In this document: positions 1-8,812 of the stretch, piece after piece
How the letters are laid out: the number at the start of each line of letters is the position of its first letter
Numbering within the stretch: position 1 is the stretch's first letter
Source: CAWDMN01 sp963803155
GTDB lineage: Bacteria > Acidobacteriota > Terriglobia > Versatilivoradales > Versatilivoraceae
DNA length: 56,942 bases
Assembly: GCA_963803155.1 (NCBI GenBank)
Contig: CAWDMN010000076.1
Location: forward strand, 1-56,942
Reading direction: 5' to 3'
Notes under the pieces: model-generated
Seen by the model: the letters and a program-made list of their open reading frames with translations, nothing else
Database searches by the model: none
What the model was told of the DNA's origin: nothing
Made by a program: the position numbers and the translations under genes

Positions 1-2
1 AT

Positions 3-794
3 GTCACGGTCTACACGAAAAACCGGCAACGACTGCTGGAGGGTCAAATTGCCGAGGAATTCTTCGCTGAAGTCCTCCAAGAAGCCCGTCAGCGAGGCTT
101 GATCAGCGACGAGCCTTTCACCGTCGACGGCACATGGGTGGAAGCTTGGGCCGGACAGAAGAGCTTTCAAAAGAAGAATCCTCCTGATTCCAATGAGCCC
201 CTCGCCAAACCGGGCGATCCGGGCGACCGTGGCGTCAACTTCAAGGGAGAAAAACGCAGCAACCAAACGCATCAATCGACCACAGACCCGGAGGCTCGGC
301 TCTATAAGAAAACCCACGGCAGTGAAGCCAAGCTGGCCTACTTGGGCCACGTGTTAATGGAAAATCGAAACGGGCTGGTGGCCGATCTCGATCTGACCCT
401 GGCCACGGGCACGGCAGAACGGGAAGTCGCCGAAAAGCTGCTCAAGTCCCAACGCCGTTCCCAATCCCAGCGCCTGACCGTAGGAGCGGATCAGGCTTAT
501 GATACTCACGACTTTGTCCAGAAGATGCGTCAGATGAAGGTCACACCGCCTGTGGCCCAAAATGACACCCATCGAGTCAGTGCCATTGATGGGCGTACGA
601 CACATCATCCCGGTTACGTCGTAAGCCAACGCAAACGAAAACGGGTCGAAGAAATCTTCGGCTGGATCAAGACGGTGGCTCTGCTGCGAAAAACCCGCCA
701 TCGCGGAAAAGACCGAGTGGGTTGGATGTTCCGTCTTGCTGCAGCCGCTTACCATCTAGTTCGAATTCGAAATCTCTCCTTCGTCGTGTCTTAA
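3..794 (+). CDS. IS5-type transposase, 3' part (cut by window edge)
   Basis: The reading frame is open from the first bases of the window, so the start lies outside; a TTG at 99 is internal, because the codons before it (LLEGQIAEEFFAEVL, then ARQRGLISD) continue the family sequence. The protein resembles DDE transposases of the IS5/IS1182 type: the TVDGTWVEAWAGQKSF stretch near the start of the catalytic domain, a middle segment with VGADQAYD carrying an acidic residue, and the usual C-terminal RKRVEEIFGWIKTVALLRKTRHRG with the conserved glutamate, then AAAAYHLVRIRNL. It would cut and paste its own element. No convincing terminal inverted repeat is visible in the roughly 100 bp after the stop, so the right end of the element is not placed. 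Family assignment is from memory of motifs; the transposase call is sure, the IS group less so. Confidence 0.85.
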   Translation, partial: VTVYTKNRQRLLEGQIAEEFFAEVLQEARQRGLISDEPFTVDGTWVEAWAGQKSFQKKNPPDSNEPLAKPGDPGDRGVNFKGEKRSNQTHQSTTDPEARLYKKTHGSEAKLAYLGHVLMENRNGLVADLDLTLATGTAEREVAEKLLKSQRRSQSQRLTVGADQAYDTHDFVQKMRQMKVTPPVAQNDTHRVSAIDGRTTHHPGYVVSQRKRKRVEEIFGWIKTVALLRKTRHRGKDRVGWMFRLAAAAYHLVRIRNLSFVVS

Positions 795-1704
795 AGAAGG
801 AGTAGATGAGGATTAAAAGGGATCACTGAATCCTCAAAACAAAACCTCGAGACGAACTTTTAGGCCTCAGCCCAGGTAAAGCTCCGAAGAATTTGCTCAG
901 AATTAGTTCAGATTTTCAAAGATCGAGAGCTTGGCTGTAGAAGAACGCTGTTTTTCCGCAACCTGTTAAGCCTGCGATTTTGCTCCACTCAACATCCGGA
1001 TAGCCTGTTCTGACAGAATCCGGTATTTTCTTGGCGGCTTCGCCAATTATCTACAGGTTACGCACCACGGCATCGATGGTCTTCGAATCCGAAGGTCGAG
1101 TGTTCGAGCCACTCCGGGCGTACCATCTCTTGAAGCGCTTGCAGAATTAGACTTTTTCCTCTCATCCCCCTGAAGCCAGTTTTGGCGCCAATCCTTACTG
1201 GTTTATTCCACACAAAAATCCGCGGCAATTGGATGAGCAACTCTGGTGGCGTGCACCCAAAGGAGTGAATTTGTGCCCTATGGATTCTCCGGCCCTCGGG
1301 TAAATTTCCTTGCTGCAGAGATGCAAGAAACGCATCTCTGCGCCACGCACGGCTGTCAGCTTCAGCGGGTGGCAGGAGACCTTTGGTGAACGCATCGCAT
1401 GTTGGAGTTTCAACCGGAGCAAGCGAGGCGAATTCAGAAACTCCTGAACCTCCCTCAATGTCTTTTCAACTTTTCAAGTCCGGCACCTGAATCCAAGTGG
1501 AGTGCCTCCTGGAGAAGTCGAAAAACAAGTGCGATACCCTAATCACCCTAATCGCCAAACAAGATGGGTTCTGAATGAAAACCCAGCCCCCGGATTGTCT
1601 CATTCTGTTGAAACTGGCGAGGGAATAATCTGATCTCTCGAAACTCTGCCATGAAATTGCGACTCTTTTTTTGTCCCCCCCTTTTGAACAGATGGCAGAG
1701 AGAG
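795..1704. other. Gene-free stretch after the transposase
   Basis: No reading frame here has protein-like composition together with a ribosome binding site. It holds a tRNA-3'-half-like segment (1086-1125, listed separately), a perfect 10-bp-arm hairpin at 1315-1341 (GCAGAGATGC / GCATCTCTGC), and at about 1467-1487 a motif (CAACTTTTCAAGTCCGGCA) that recurs in altered form near 2848-2878 and 4742-4762. Confidence 0.5.
1086..1125 (+). other. tRNA 3'-end-like remnant
   Basis: A perfect T arm is visible: stem GAGTG (1098-1102), loop TTCGAGC, stem CACTC (1110-1114). It is followed by a 7-nt acceptor-like strand CGGGCGT, one A and an encoded CCA at 1123-1125. Upstream, CTTCGAA could be an anticodon loop with anticodon UCG, then AGGTC as variable loop. 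The 5' side does not fold into a normal D arm and no matching ACGCCCG acceptor strand sits at the right distance, so this is at best a decayed or partial tRNA, such as the 3' fragment left at an island attachment site. It lies about 290 bp after an IS transposase. Confidence 0.35.
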
Positions 1705-2746
1705 TTAGCTGCTGGGTTCTGACCCGCAAGGCATAGGGCCGCAAAAGTAATATCCTTTTCGATGGTGTATTTTTCCAATGTCTTGGCCGCTTTTGTGCAC
1801 GTTGACTCGAATAGATCGAAAATCGGCTCCATTGCCGTTGTTGGACGGTTGATAGCCGAGCAGATATCGGTTACGCCCTTCCAAGGAAATTTTTTGGACA
1901 GTCGATGCAAAGGATTTGAGGCGGTAAGGAGACAACTTTTCTCCCCCGGTCAGACGGATGTACTTTCCCAAGGGGTCGAACGGAGTTTTATTCAACATTT
2001 GGTTGAAAGGGTGAAGTCAAACCGTAAACCAAGATGTCGTGATTGAGCAAAATTTCCTTGGTGTCGCTAATTTCCTTATGCCCACCCCAATATGAATTCC
2101 TGTCCAACAAATCTATATTCCCGCTAGTAAACACTACGATCAATTTCCGAAAATAGTTGGGGCGCTTCGCCAATTGACGGGCGGCTACGCCGATCGCGCT
2201 ATCCAAATGTGGAGTTGGCCGGGTTATTTTGCTTTTAAATTTCACATCTTCCAGAAAAGGAATGTGCTGGAGGTCTTTCCGGAGGGCGTCTTTATTGAAG
2301 GTGAAGTCTTCAATTTTCTGAGGAGTAATCAAAAACTCGTAAAGGGCAATTTCATCAAACCCGCTAAACGATTCCAGGATAGCGCCGAACTCTTTTTTAA
2401 GAAGCGATTGAGTGTGCTCATCAATCGAGCGGTCGACCAACAGAACCGCCGAAAGCGGCGCAGGGTCGCAGGAAAAAGTGGAGATCTTTTGAGGAACACC
2501 ATCTTCGGCGATTTCGAAATTCTCCTTTTCTAATCCAACCACCAAATTCCCGCGAGGATCTTCCACCGACACAGGGACCAAAACCAAATTGACCGGCACT
2601 TTTATCTGGTAATCCTTTTCATTGCCGGTATTTTGTGCCAAACAGAAGCTCGAAAGCCATAAAATCATCTGGACAAGAATATAAGCTTGGAGTGCCTTTG
2701 TGGTGAGAGTGCGCACATCCACCGTAAACTCACGGTTCTCGCGCAT
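1705..2746 (-). CDS. VWFA-related acidobacterial secreted protein, frameshifted
   Basis: Exported protein with a von Willebrand factor A-like fold of the type expanded in Acidobacteria. The chosen ATG at 2746 gives a short charged start and a hydrophobic signal segment ending WLSSFCLAQ, with GGAAG just upstream; a longer frame back to 2953 adds unlike sequence. After the signal come the beta-rich stretch (IKVPVNLVLVPVSVEDPRG, then EDGVPQKI) and the VWA core (APLSAVLLVDRS, then a GVAARQLAKRPNYFRKLIVVFTSG strand). The metal-site motif is not canonical: DRSID rather than DxSxS. The first frame ends at 1988 with FQPNVE, while the rest (DPLGKYIRLTGGE to GRNRYLLGYQPSN) continues in the next frame down to 1705. 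One base change near 1996 would join them, so this is a recent frameshift or a sequence error. Role unknown; perhaps protein-protein contact at the cell surface. Confidence 0.7.
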
Positions 2747-3047
2747 GAAGCTTCCACATGTGCTGGAGGTCTTCGACCGCGTAAGGTCATTTGTGCCCTT
2801 GCCTTTACGGGCACAGGTGTGTGGCCTTCCGAACAATGTGAGTTTTGATGCCGGACTTGAAGAGTTGAAAAGTTGGAAGAACTTCGTAGGCATAGAAGAT
2901 TGACCAATGTTCGCCATTGTTAGCTCGCAGGGCAGATGCAAGATCGGACGCAAAGCAAGGGTCTATTTTCCTGGGGCGTTTTATCATGGCCACAGTATTT
3001 AGAAATTAGAACCCCGATACTCATCATCGGACGTCTGCCGCTGTCAA

Positions 3048-4574
3048 TTATCTTGTTCGCCCACTTTCCCGAATCTTCTTCAAAGACCTTTCCATTTCCA
3101 GAGTCCGGTCCGGATGCTCTTTGGCTCGGTTGCGCCTTTCTCCCGGATCCTCCTTTAAATTGTACAGCTGCCTCTCGGGTGCAACCCCCGTTTCCGTGTT
3201 GGTGTTTTGCTGGAGGGCCGGCCCTTTGCCCGGCTCGATGAACTTTTGCGAATCCTGCCGCAACGAGAGAACGTTTGCCTGCTCCACAAGGTGATCGCGC
3301 CCCTGCCGGCTGTCTCCCAGGAAAGCGGAAAGAGTGTTGAGGCTGTCCGGCGCATCTTCCATTGCGAGTGGCTGGCCGGTCAGAGCCGCAAAGGAGGCAA
3401 GGAAGTCAACCTGACACACCAGGGCTTCAGAGACTCCTGGCTTGATCCGCTGAGGCCAGCGTACCAGGAAGGGAACACGGGTTCCCCCTTCGAAGGCGCT
3501 GTATTTCCCTCCTCTCCAATCCCCCGCGGGGCGATGGCCGCCGAGTTTCTCCACGGCCTGATCCTTGTAGCCATCATCCACCACCGGGCCGTTGTCGCTG
3601 CTCAGGATGACCAGGGTATTCGAGGTTAATTTCAAACGGTCCAGCGTCTCCAGGATTCTGCCCGTGGACCAGTCGAACTGGACGATGACGTCTCCCCGCG
3701 GCCCCATGCCGGTCTTTCCGGCAAAGCGTGGATGCGGCACTCGCGGCACATGAATGTCGTGGGTGGCAAAGTAAAGAAAAAACCGCTCCCCCCTGTTTTT
3801 CTCAAGAAATGCGACCGCCTTGGAAGTAATAAGATCGGCCATCTCTTCATCTACCCAGCGGGCCGCTTTCCCGCCGGTCATATAACCGATGCGGCTGATG
3901 CCGTTTACAATAGTTTGATCGTGGCCATGACTCGGATGCAGTTTTAGAAGCTCGGGGTTTTTTGCGCCGGTAGGCTCATCGCCAAAGGGAGAAGAATAGC
4001 TGACTTGGATGGGATCGGCGGGATCGAGCCCCGCCACCCAATGATTCTCCACATAAACACAGGGAGTCCGGTCCCCGGTGGCCGGAATCAAAAAGGAATA
4101 ATCGAAACCAAGCTCGAGTGGGCCCGGCCGGATCTCCTGGTTCCAATCGACTTTTCCGTCCCCCAGCCCAAGGTGCCATTTCCCCACCACCCCGGTCACA
4201 TATCCTGCTTTTTTCAGAAGGGAAGCAATCGTGGTCCGCCCCGGTTGGATGATTAGGGCGGCGTTGCCGGGCAACACGCCCGTCCCTTTCTTCCGCCAGG
4301 CATACTCGCCGGTCAGCAGGGCATAGCGCGAGGGAGTGCAGGTGGCGGCAGCGGAGTGAGCGTCGGTAAAACGTAATCCTTCCCTTGCCAGGCGGTCGAC
4401 ATTGGGGGTCTGTACACGAGTGGCTCCGTAACAGCTTAAATCTCCATAGCCAAGGTCATCCGCTAAGATAAAAACGATGTTGGGGGGCGCTTCAACGGCA
4501 ACCGCCGGGAAAGTCAAAATGACAATCATCCCCGCAGCTATCATAGCTGAAAACAACAGCTGCCTGAAAATCAT
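3048..4574 (-). CDS. Secreted sulfatase (arylsulfatase type)
   Basis: 508-residue type I sulfatase that would hydrolyse sulfate esters, probably on sulfated sugars, outside the cytoplasm. An N-terminal signal peptide (residues 1 to about 28, ending AVAVEA) precedes NIVFILADDLGYGD, whose two Asp residues at 39-40 bind the calcium. The modification site is CTPSR with Cys79, the Cys type that needs a formylglycine-generating enzyme; none is encoded in this window. Later motifs include GKWHLG, a second metal site in SSDNGP and a C-terminal LYNLKEDPGE as in arylsulfatase A-like and GalNAc-6-sulfatase proteins. Length fits the family. The ATG is preceded by AGAGGT at good spacing. It stands alone on the minus strand; the exact substrate cannot be read from the sequence. 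Confidence 0.92.
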   Translation of the reverse strand: MIFRQLLFSAMIAAGMIVILTFPAVAVEAPPNIVFILADDLGYGDLSCYGATRVQTPNVDRLAREGLRFTDAHSAAATCTPSRYALLTGEYAWRKKGTGVLPGNAALIIQPGRTTIASLLKKAGYVTGVVGKWHLGLGDGKVDWNQEIRPGPLELGFDYSFLIPATGDRTPCVYVENHWVAGLDPADPIQVSYSSPFGDEPTGAKNPELLKLHPSHGHDQTIVNGISRIGYMTGGKAARWVDEEMADLITSKAVAFLEKNRGERFFLYFATHDIHVPRVPHPRFAGKTGMGPRGDVIVQFDWSTGRILETLDRLKLTSNTLVILSSDNGPVVDDGYKDQAVEKLGGHRPAGDWRGGKYSAFEGGTRVPFLVRWPQRIKPGVSEALVCQVDFLASFAALTGQPLAMEDAPDSLNTLSAFLGDSRQGRDHLVEQANVLSLRQDSQKFIEPGKGPALQQNTNTETGVAPERQLYNLKEDPGERRNRAKEHPDRTLEMERSLKKIRESGRTR

Positions 4575-4900
4575 GGTGGACCTCTTAATTGAGTCTCACG
4601 ACTAGCCTGTGGTATTGGCGACCCCAACTTGACATTCTCATGATAAAAAATCAAGCAGTAATTGGGAACGCTCATGCCCACTCGACTTTTTTCGCGATTG
4701 GCTAATTTAAGGCATGATCGTGGGTCTGCTGCTCCCTGGGGGACTTTTCAAGTCCGGCACAAGTCCGGCGCTTGATGCCACGGTTCAAAATCGCTGGGAC
4801 CAAATTGGACAGCAGATTCCCGGGGGAATCCCTCTCACCATTGAAATGGGAATTAGGAATAAACGCCCCAAGGCGAGAGACTCAATGGAATTAGATGGAT

Positions 4901-5083
4901 GTGACTACTCAGGTTGTAGCCAGAAGCCAGAATTCAGTGGTCAGAATGAACACGCCGACCACGAGATATAATGCCCTTCTGGCGTGGCAAAAGGCTCATA
5001 AGTTTTTGGCGCTATCTTTTCGAGGCCTATTCGTAGGCCATTCTTGATTCTGGCTCCTGAATTCCGTCTACCCGAGTAGTTAC
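4901..5083. repeat. MITE-like repeat, copy A, with four-helix-bundle gene stub
   Basis: A 183-bp element lying in the 550-bp space between the sulfatase and epimerase genes. Its ends are imperfect inverted repeats: GTGACTACTCAGG at the left and, read on the other strand, GTAACTACTCGGG at the right. A second copy of nearly the same length and clearly related sequence is at 29663-29844. Just inside the ends are GCCAGAATTCAG-type and CTGGCTCCTGAATTC tracts. In the middle, plus-strand codons read YNALLAWQKAHKF and then run into the repeat: this resembles the first helix of four-helix-bundle (S23/IVS-like) proteins. The rest of the space, 4575-4900, shows nothing convincing. Confidence 0.7.
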
Positions 5084-5125
5084 AGATGGATTAAAAAAAT
5101 CTTTCACCAAGGAATATCTTTCCAT

Positions 5126-6130
5126 TTATCCCGGATACCAGACTTTGCGGGGGTCTTCGGGATTTCTCCGGTAATTCCACGACTCTTCGATCAGCCGTTC
5201 CAGGTCGTAGGTTGGTTTCCATCCCAGCAGAAACTTCGCCTTGGTATTGTCCAGCCAGGTTGACCAATAGGATGTGGGAATTTCGGCGGAAGGCAGGCCT
5301 CGCGTCCTTTTCAAGTATTCAGCCACCTGCCGGTAATCCACTGGTTCATCCATGCAAACGTTAAAGGTCTGTTGGCGAGCTTTGGGATGGTCGAGCGCCA
5401 GCAGGATCGCATTCACTAGGTCGTCTACATGAACAAAATTCCGCTTGATGGGCCGGCCATCGGGATCGAGCATCACCGGGATTGTACCGGTTTTGAAATA
5501 TTGCTCTGCTCGCTCTGCCCCCACCAGGTCACACCAGCGTGGTCCACCGAAGACTTCTTTGCCAAATGAAAGTGTGCATTTGAAATCGTCTTTTTCCATG
5601 ATCCAGGGGGCTCGCAAGCAACAGCCATTCAAGTCATATTGAATGAAATATTGCTCGAGCATGACCTCTTCCAATACTTTGGAGAGTGCGTAGCAACTTG
5701 GATAAGCGCTATGCTTCTGTTTTTCGGTGATTGGCAGGGGGTGTGGATAGAAAAAATGACCGAGGGCGGCATCCCCTCCCAAGAGGATGATTTGCCGGAA
5801 AGTGGGAGTGGCACGGCATTCTTCCAGCAGCCAAAACAATCCCTTGACGGCCACATCGATCACGTCAGCCGGTGTCTCCTTGCAGGTGGCCAAATGGAGA
5901 ACGTGAGTGATTCCGTCCATAGCCTGCCGCATAACAGTTTGATCTGAAATATTTCCCTGGACAACTTCCAACCGTTTTTCCGGTTTCAGCAGCCGGTTAT
6001 GGCAAAGCGCGCGGAGGAACACCTCCTCGGAAGCCGAAGACTGCTGAATGCGGCGGATGAAATGCCGGCCCACTTTGCCCGTGGCCCCTGTAACAAGGAT
6101 TCGTTTGGGAAGAGATGCGCCTGTCATCAT
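5126..6130 (-). CDS. NAD-dependent epimerase/dehydratase (extended SDR)
   Basis: 334-residue extended short-chain dehydrogenase. The nucleotide-binding loop VTGATGKVG is at residues 13-21, the downstream ITHVLHLA strand is normal, and the catalytic YxxxK appears as CYALSKVLEE. The C-terminal part has NFVHVDDLVNAILLAL and a FNVCMDEPVDYRQVAEYL segment as in nucleotide-sugar epimerases and reductases of the GalE/WbpP type. It should be cytoplasmic and act on a sugar or sugar nucleotide with NAD(P); the exact substrate is not evident. The start ATGATG at 6130 has GGAG four bases upstream. It is monocistronic as far as can be seen, with a repeat-rich 485-bp space upstream. Confidence 0.85.
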   Translation of the reverse strand: MMTGASLPKRILVTGATGKVGRHFIRRIQQSSASEEVFLRALCHNRLLKPEKRLEVVQGNISDQTVMRQAMDGITHVLHLATCKETPADVIDVAVKGLFWLLEECRATPTFRQIILLGGDAALGHFFYPHPLPITEKQKHSAYPSCYALSKVLEEVMLEQYFIQYDLNGCCLRAPWIMEKDDFKCTLSFGKEVFGGPRWCDLVGAERAEQYFKTGTIPVMLDPDGRPIKRNFVHVDDLVNAILLALDHPKARQQTFNVCMDEPVDYRQVAEYLKRTRGLPSAEIPTSYWSTWLDNTKAKFLLGWKPTYDLERLIEESWNYRRNPEDPRKVWYPG

Positions 6131-6204
6131 AATGCTCCATCAATATCCGTTTTTATTCACAATTGTTCCAGGGGGCACATTTGGTCCGACAGTCTATTCA
6201 TGAA

Positions 6205-6357
6205 GGAGCTGCGCATGCCTGCGGGGCTGGCACAACAAGATGATGAAAACAAGGTGGGACGCGCGATCCTTCGCACGTCGCCTGGCCAGCCTGGCCTGCC
6301 GAGCCAGCGTGCACAGAGTGCCCGCTCCACCTTTGCCCAATTTTGATTTTCTAGGGA
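6205..6357 (+). repeat. Modular repeat: core copy 1 plus insert
   Basis: The core 6205-6249 runs from GGAG through an ATG and a CTGGCACAACAAGATGATG tract, and reads MPAGLAQQDDEN. It is followed by a GC-rich insert that starts GGTGGGACGCGCGA and ends CCACC (about 6254-6330), then TTTTCTAGGGAG, the sequence that normally leads into the next core. Here the next core is missing. The same insert, with related sequence, occurs at 54556-54663. The rest of 6131-6615 has no supported gene. A frame starting at a GTG that overlaps the stop of the URO-D gene (6619 down to 6416) has no recognisable domain. Confidence 0.6.
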
Positions 6358-6615
6358 GAATTTGGAAATGTGGCTTGCCTTTCGGACGAATTGTGCCGCT
6401 GTTGCTTCTCAAGAATCAACGATTTTCCAACATCGGAAATCGGAAGGGAAGAATGAACAAAGTGCTTTTCATCAATATTTGAGCATTTTCATGGAATGCG
6501 GAATGGCCAATTACAATTTCATTGCTGAGTTTGACTGGCCGGCTATCCGCCTTGGACAAAGCGTCTGCCATTTTCGTGGCTTCATTCCAGCCCGCCAGAA
6601 AACGCTCTCCTGAAG

Positions 6616-7650
6616 TCACTTTTCGTTCTCCTCCGGCGCGGTGGCCGCCTCAGCCAAGGCCTCCACATTCTCCGGAGGCACATCGGGCAGGATGGCCTCA
6701 TGGCTGGGGCTTACGATGAGATGCGGTCCCAGCAGCCTGCGGACGCGGCGCACATCAGCGCGAATCGCATCCGGCGTTCCATTCTTTAGCAGGTTCTGCG
6801 TGTCGATTCCACCCATAAAGGCGATGCGCCCTTTGAAGTCCCTGGCAAGGCTCTCAGCTCCCATATCGCGAGCCAGGACCTGCAGCGGGTGAAGGCAGTC
6901 TACTCCCGCGTCGATCATGCGGCCGATCACTTTATGGACCGAACCGCAAGAATGTACGGCAACCTGGTAGCCGTGCCGGTGCCCCTGCTCGACAAAGCGG
7001 CAGAACCAGGGGAACACGAATGTGTCGAGGGAGACAGGGCTGCACGTCAGGCCGGACTGGCTGCCCAGGTCATTCCCAAAGAAGTAGCCGTCCATCAGGC
7101 CGCCAGCCGCGGCAAAGAAGCGCTCATTGGCCTCGTGGTAAAACTCGCAGACCTTGTCGGTGACCGCTTGTACAACCGCCGGGTGTGAGTGCATTTTGAT
7201 GAAGTATTGTTCCATGCCGAAGAGGTCGGCCACATTATGGTAGTAACAGGTCCAGAATCCGCTCAGCCGATACACATCGCCCGCCCCGCGCAAGTCCCGC
7301 AGGCAAGACTCGAAGTTCAGGTACTGGGGATTGGGCCAAGGAAATTGTTCCACCTGGTCCAGCGATTCGCAATCCGCCAGCGGTCCCATGCTGCCATGCT
7401 TCTCGCGGTCCAGTCCGGCATCAAAGAGCGCCCGTCCTTCCGGATCCTGGTAGGCGTCGGCGTAAAACTGCGGGCAAATCCAACGGACATCGTCGCCCAG
7501 CCGGCATCGCAGCTCTTCTTCGCCATGGGTGCCGAAGTGCTGGTGAAGGATTGGCCACGTGTCCGGATGCGGATTGCCTAGCCAGAATCCGCACCTCGCC
7601 ACGTCTTGACGCGCTATGATGGCCCGGATAGTTTCACGTCTGGAGGTCAT
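6616..7650 (-). CDS. Uroporphyrinogen decarboxylase-like (URO-D fold) protein
   Basis: 344 residues from the ATG at 7650, preceded by AAAGGA five bases away. An ATG at 7677, overlapping the stop of the upstream gene as TAATG, would add nine residues but has a weaker site. The sequence fits the URO-D superfamily branch found scattered in environmental bacteria: MTSRRETIRAIIARQ at the start, a DLFGMEQYFIKMHSHP helix, the AVHSCGSVHKVIGRMIDAGVDCLHPLQ strand set and a closing GPHLIVSPSHEAILPDVPPENVEAL. These paralogues are not haem enzymes; many act as or beside corrinoid methyltransferases, and no cobalamin-binding partner is present here. It forms a two-gene operon with the ABM-fold gene upstream. 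The exact reaction is unknown. Confidence 0.8.
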   Translation of the reverse strand: MTSRRETIRAIIARQDVARCGFWLGNPHPDTWPILHQHFGTHGEEELRCRLGDDVRWICPQFYADAYQDPEGRALFDAGLDREKHGSMGPLADCESLDQVEQFPWPNPQYLNFESCLRDLRGAGDVYRLSGFWTCYYHNVADLFGMEQYFIKMHSHPAVVQAVTDKVCEFYHEANERFFAAAGGLMDGYFFGNDLGSQSGLTCSPVSLDTFVFPWFCRFVEQGHRHGYQVAVHSCGSVHKVIGRMIDAGVDCLHPLQVLARDMGAESLARDFKGRIAFMGGIDTQNLLKNGTPDAIRADVRRVRRLLGPHLIVSPSHEAILPDVPPENVEALAEAATAPEENEK

Positions 7651-7676
7651 TTTTTCCTTTGAATCACTCGAAATCA

Positions 7677-7997
7677 TTAATCCCCGCGCCTCTCCGCTCT
7701 GATTTCATAATGCTGCGATCGCTCATCAAAATGGGAGAGTACGGCTCTCGCCTTTTCCGGGACAACGGCGGCTTCGTAATTTTCTCCCGCAAACTCGCGG
7801 ACAGCATCCAGCGAATCAAACCACATGATCGTGACGAATTCAACTCCTTCACCATCTTCGCGGCGAAGCAATTGAATACTCTTGAAGCCATGAATGTGCC
7901 GATTCTGAATACCTACGAAGATTTCCTCCTTAAGCAGCGCCTCATATTTATCGGCATTGCCTGGGGCTGTCCATCCATGCCAAATTCGGACTATCAT
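7677..7997 (-). CDS. ABM-type dimeric alpha/beta barrel protein
   Basis: 106-residue protein with the look of the antibiotic biosynthesis monooxygenase (ABM) superfamily: IVRIWHGWTAPGNADKYEALLKEE at the start, a middle helix-strand RREDGEGVEFVTIMWFDSLDAVREFAG, and a short C-terminal helix. Such proteins form ferredoxin-like dimers and range from monooxygenases to haem-degrading enzymes and plain dimeric domains, so the activity is not fixed. AAGGAG lies eleven bases before the ATG. Its stop overlaps an in-frame ATG of the URO-D gene (TAATG), so the two are likely translated together. Confidence 0.75.
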   Translation of the reverse strand: MIVRIWHGWTAPGNADKYEALLKEEIFVGIQNRHIHGFKSIQLLRREDGEGVEFVTIMWFDSLDAVREFAGENYEAAVVPEKARAVLSHFDERSQHYEIRAERRGD

Positions 7998-8092
7998 GTT
8001 TCGCTTATCTCCTTCCTCTCTGGAAATCCATAGTTGACCCCCGAGGAGTCTGTAGGAAACGTCAAAAAGTCAATTGCAGCGGGAAGATTTTC

Positions 8093-8527
8093 TCACCATT
8101 CATCACTCCCCAGCGCTTCCCGCACCTTGGCGGCCAGGTCCTTTGTGGAGAATGGCTTCTGGATGAAGTGCACTCCTTCATCCAGCACGCCGTGGTGGGC
8201 GATGACGTCGGCCGTATAGCCCGACATGAACAGGCGCTTGAGGTGCGGATAAAGGGACAGCAGGTTTTTGGCCAGGTCCCGGCCATTCATCTCGGGCATG
8301 ACCACGTCGGTCATCAGCAGGTGGATCTCGCCGGCGTGCTCCCTGGCCAGGCGGATGGCTTCGCCCGGGGTGCTCGCGGCCAGCACGGTGTAGCCCTGCA
8401 TTTCGAGCATCTTCGTGGTCAGTTTCAGGATGGCCGGCTCGTCTTCCACCAGCAGGATGGTCTCGTGGCCGCGCAGGGCCGGTTCCGCCGCACCTTCCCT
8501 CCGCGCCTGCCTCGGCCTTGCCCACAT
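8093..8527 (-). CDS. Receiver (REC) domain, C-terminal piece of the hybrid kinase
   Basis: From about residue 21 this is a complete receiver domain: HETILLVEDEPAILKLT with the acidic pair, the phospho-acceptor Asp in LLMTDVVMPEMNG, the Thr/Ser position in LFMSGYT and the Lys in FIQKPFS. The first 20 codons (MWARPRQARREG) are out of character; they are the preceding kinase linker read out of frame. Together with the region upstream this is the C-terminal end of the histidine kinase at 8723-11665, separated from it by several frameshifts. If made separately it would be a stand-alone receiver without an output domain, but no ribosome binding site supports that. Confidence 0.75.
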   Translation of the reverse strand: MWARPRQARREGAAEPALRGHETILLVEDEPAILKLTTKMLEMQGYTVLAASTPGEAIRLAREHAGEIHLLMTDVVMPEMNGRDLAKNLLSLYPHLKRLFMSGYTADVIAHHGVLDEGVHFIQKPFSTKDLAAKVREALGSDEW

Positions 8528-8812
8528 GCCGGGGCAGGTAGATCGTGAACGTCGTTCCCTGTCCCGGGTTCGCTGTAGACATTGATGAAGCCGTTGTTCT
8601 GCTTGACGATGCCGTACACCGTGGCCAGGCCCAGGCCGGTGCCTTTGCCCATCCCTTTGGTCGTGAAGAAAGGCTCGAAGAGTGGGCCAGCGTTTCCTTG
8701 TCCATGCCGCAGCCGTCGTCGCTCACGGCCAGCAGTCACATACTCCCCGGGCACGAAATCCGCGTGATCGGCGCAGTAGTCCTCGTCGATGCTGCTTGTT
8801 TCCCGTCTCGAT
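8490..8812 (-). other. Frameshift-ridden ATPase domain of the hybrid kinase
   Basis: The HATPase part of the kinase can be read only by hopping between frames. Conserved pieces occur in order on the minus strand: ITIETGN (end of the long frame), then SIDEDYCADHADFVPGEYV in a second frame, VSDDGCGMDKETLAH (G1 box) in a third, LFEPFFTTKGMGKGTGLGLATVYGIVKQ (F and G2 boxes) back in the second, and GQGTTFTIYLPRHVGKAEA in the third before the receiver domain. That is at least four indels in about 300 bp while the protein code stays intact. This pattern suggests a poorly sequenced or collapsed patch more than slow decay. Confidence 0.7.

Noticed and set aside
1058..1240. Minus-strand frame with MVRPEWLEHSTFGFE
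   Set aside because: This type of sequence is the usual antisense image of a tRNA 3' half, not a real protein.
4714..4971. 85-codon plus-strand frame near the sulfatase
   Set aside because: Runs into the repeat at 4901, has no ribosome binding site and no recognisable domain.
6416..6619. 67-codon minus-strand frame overlapping the URO-D stop (AAGTGA)
   Set aside because: The overlap suggests coupling, but the sequence matches nothing and ends without a domain; could be a truncated gene start.
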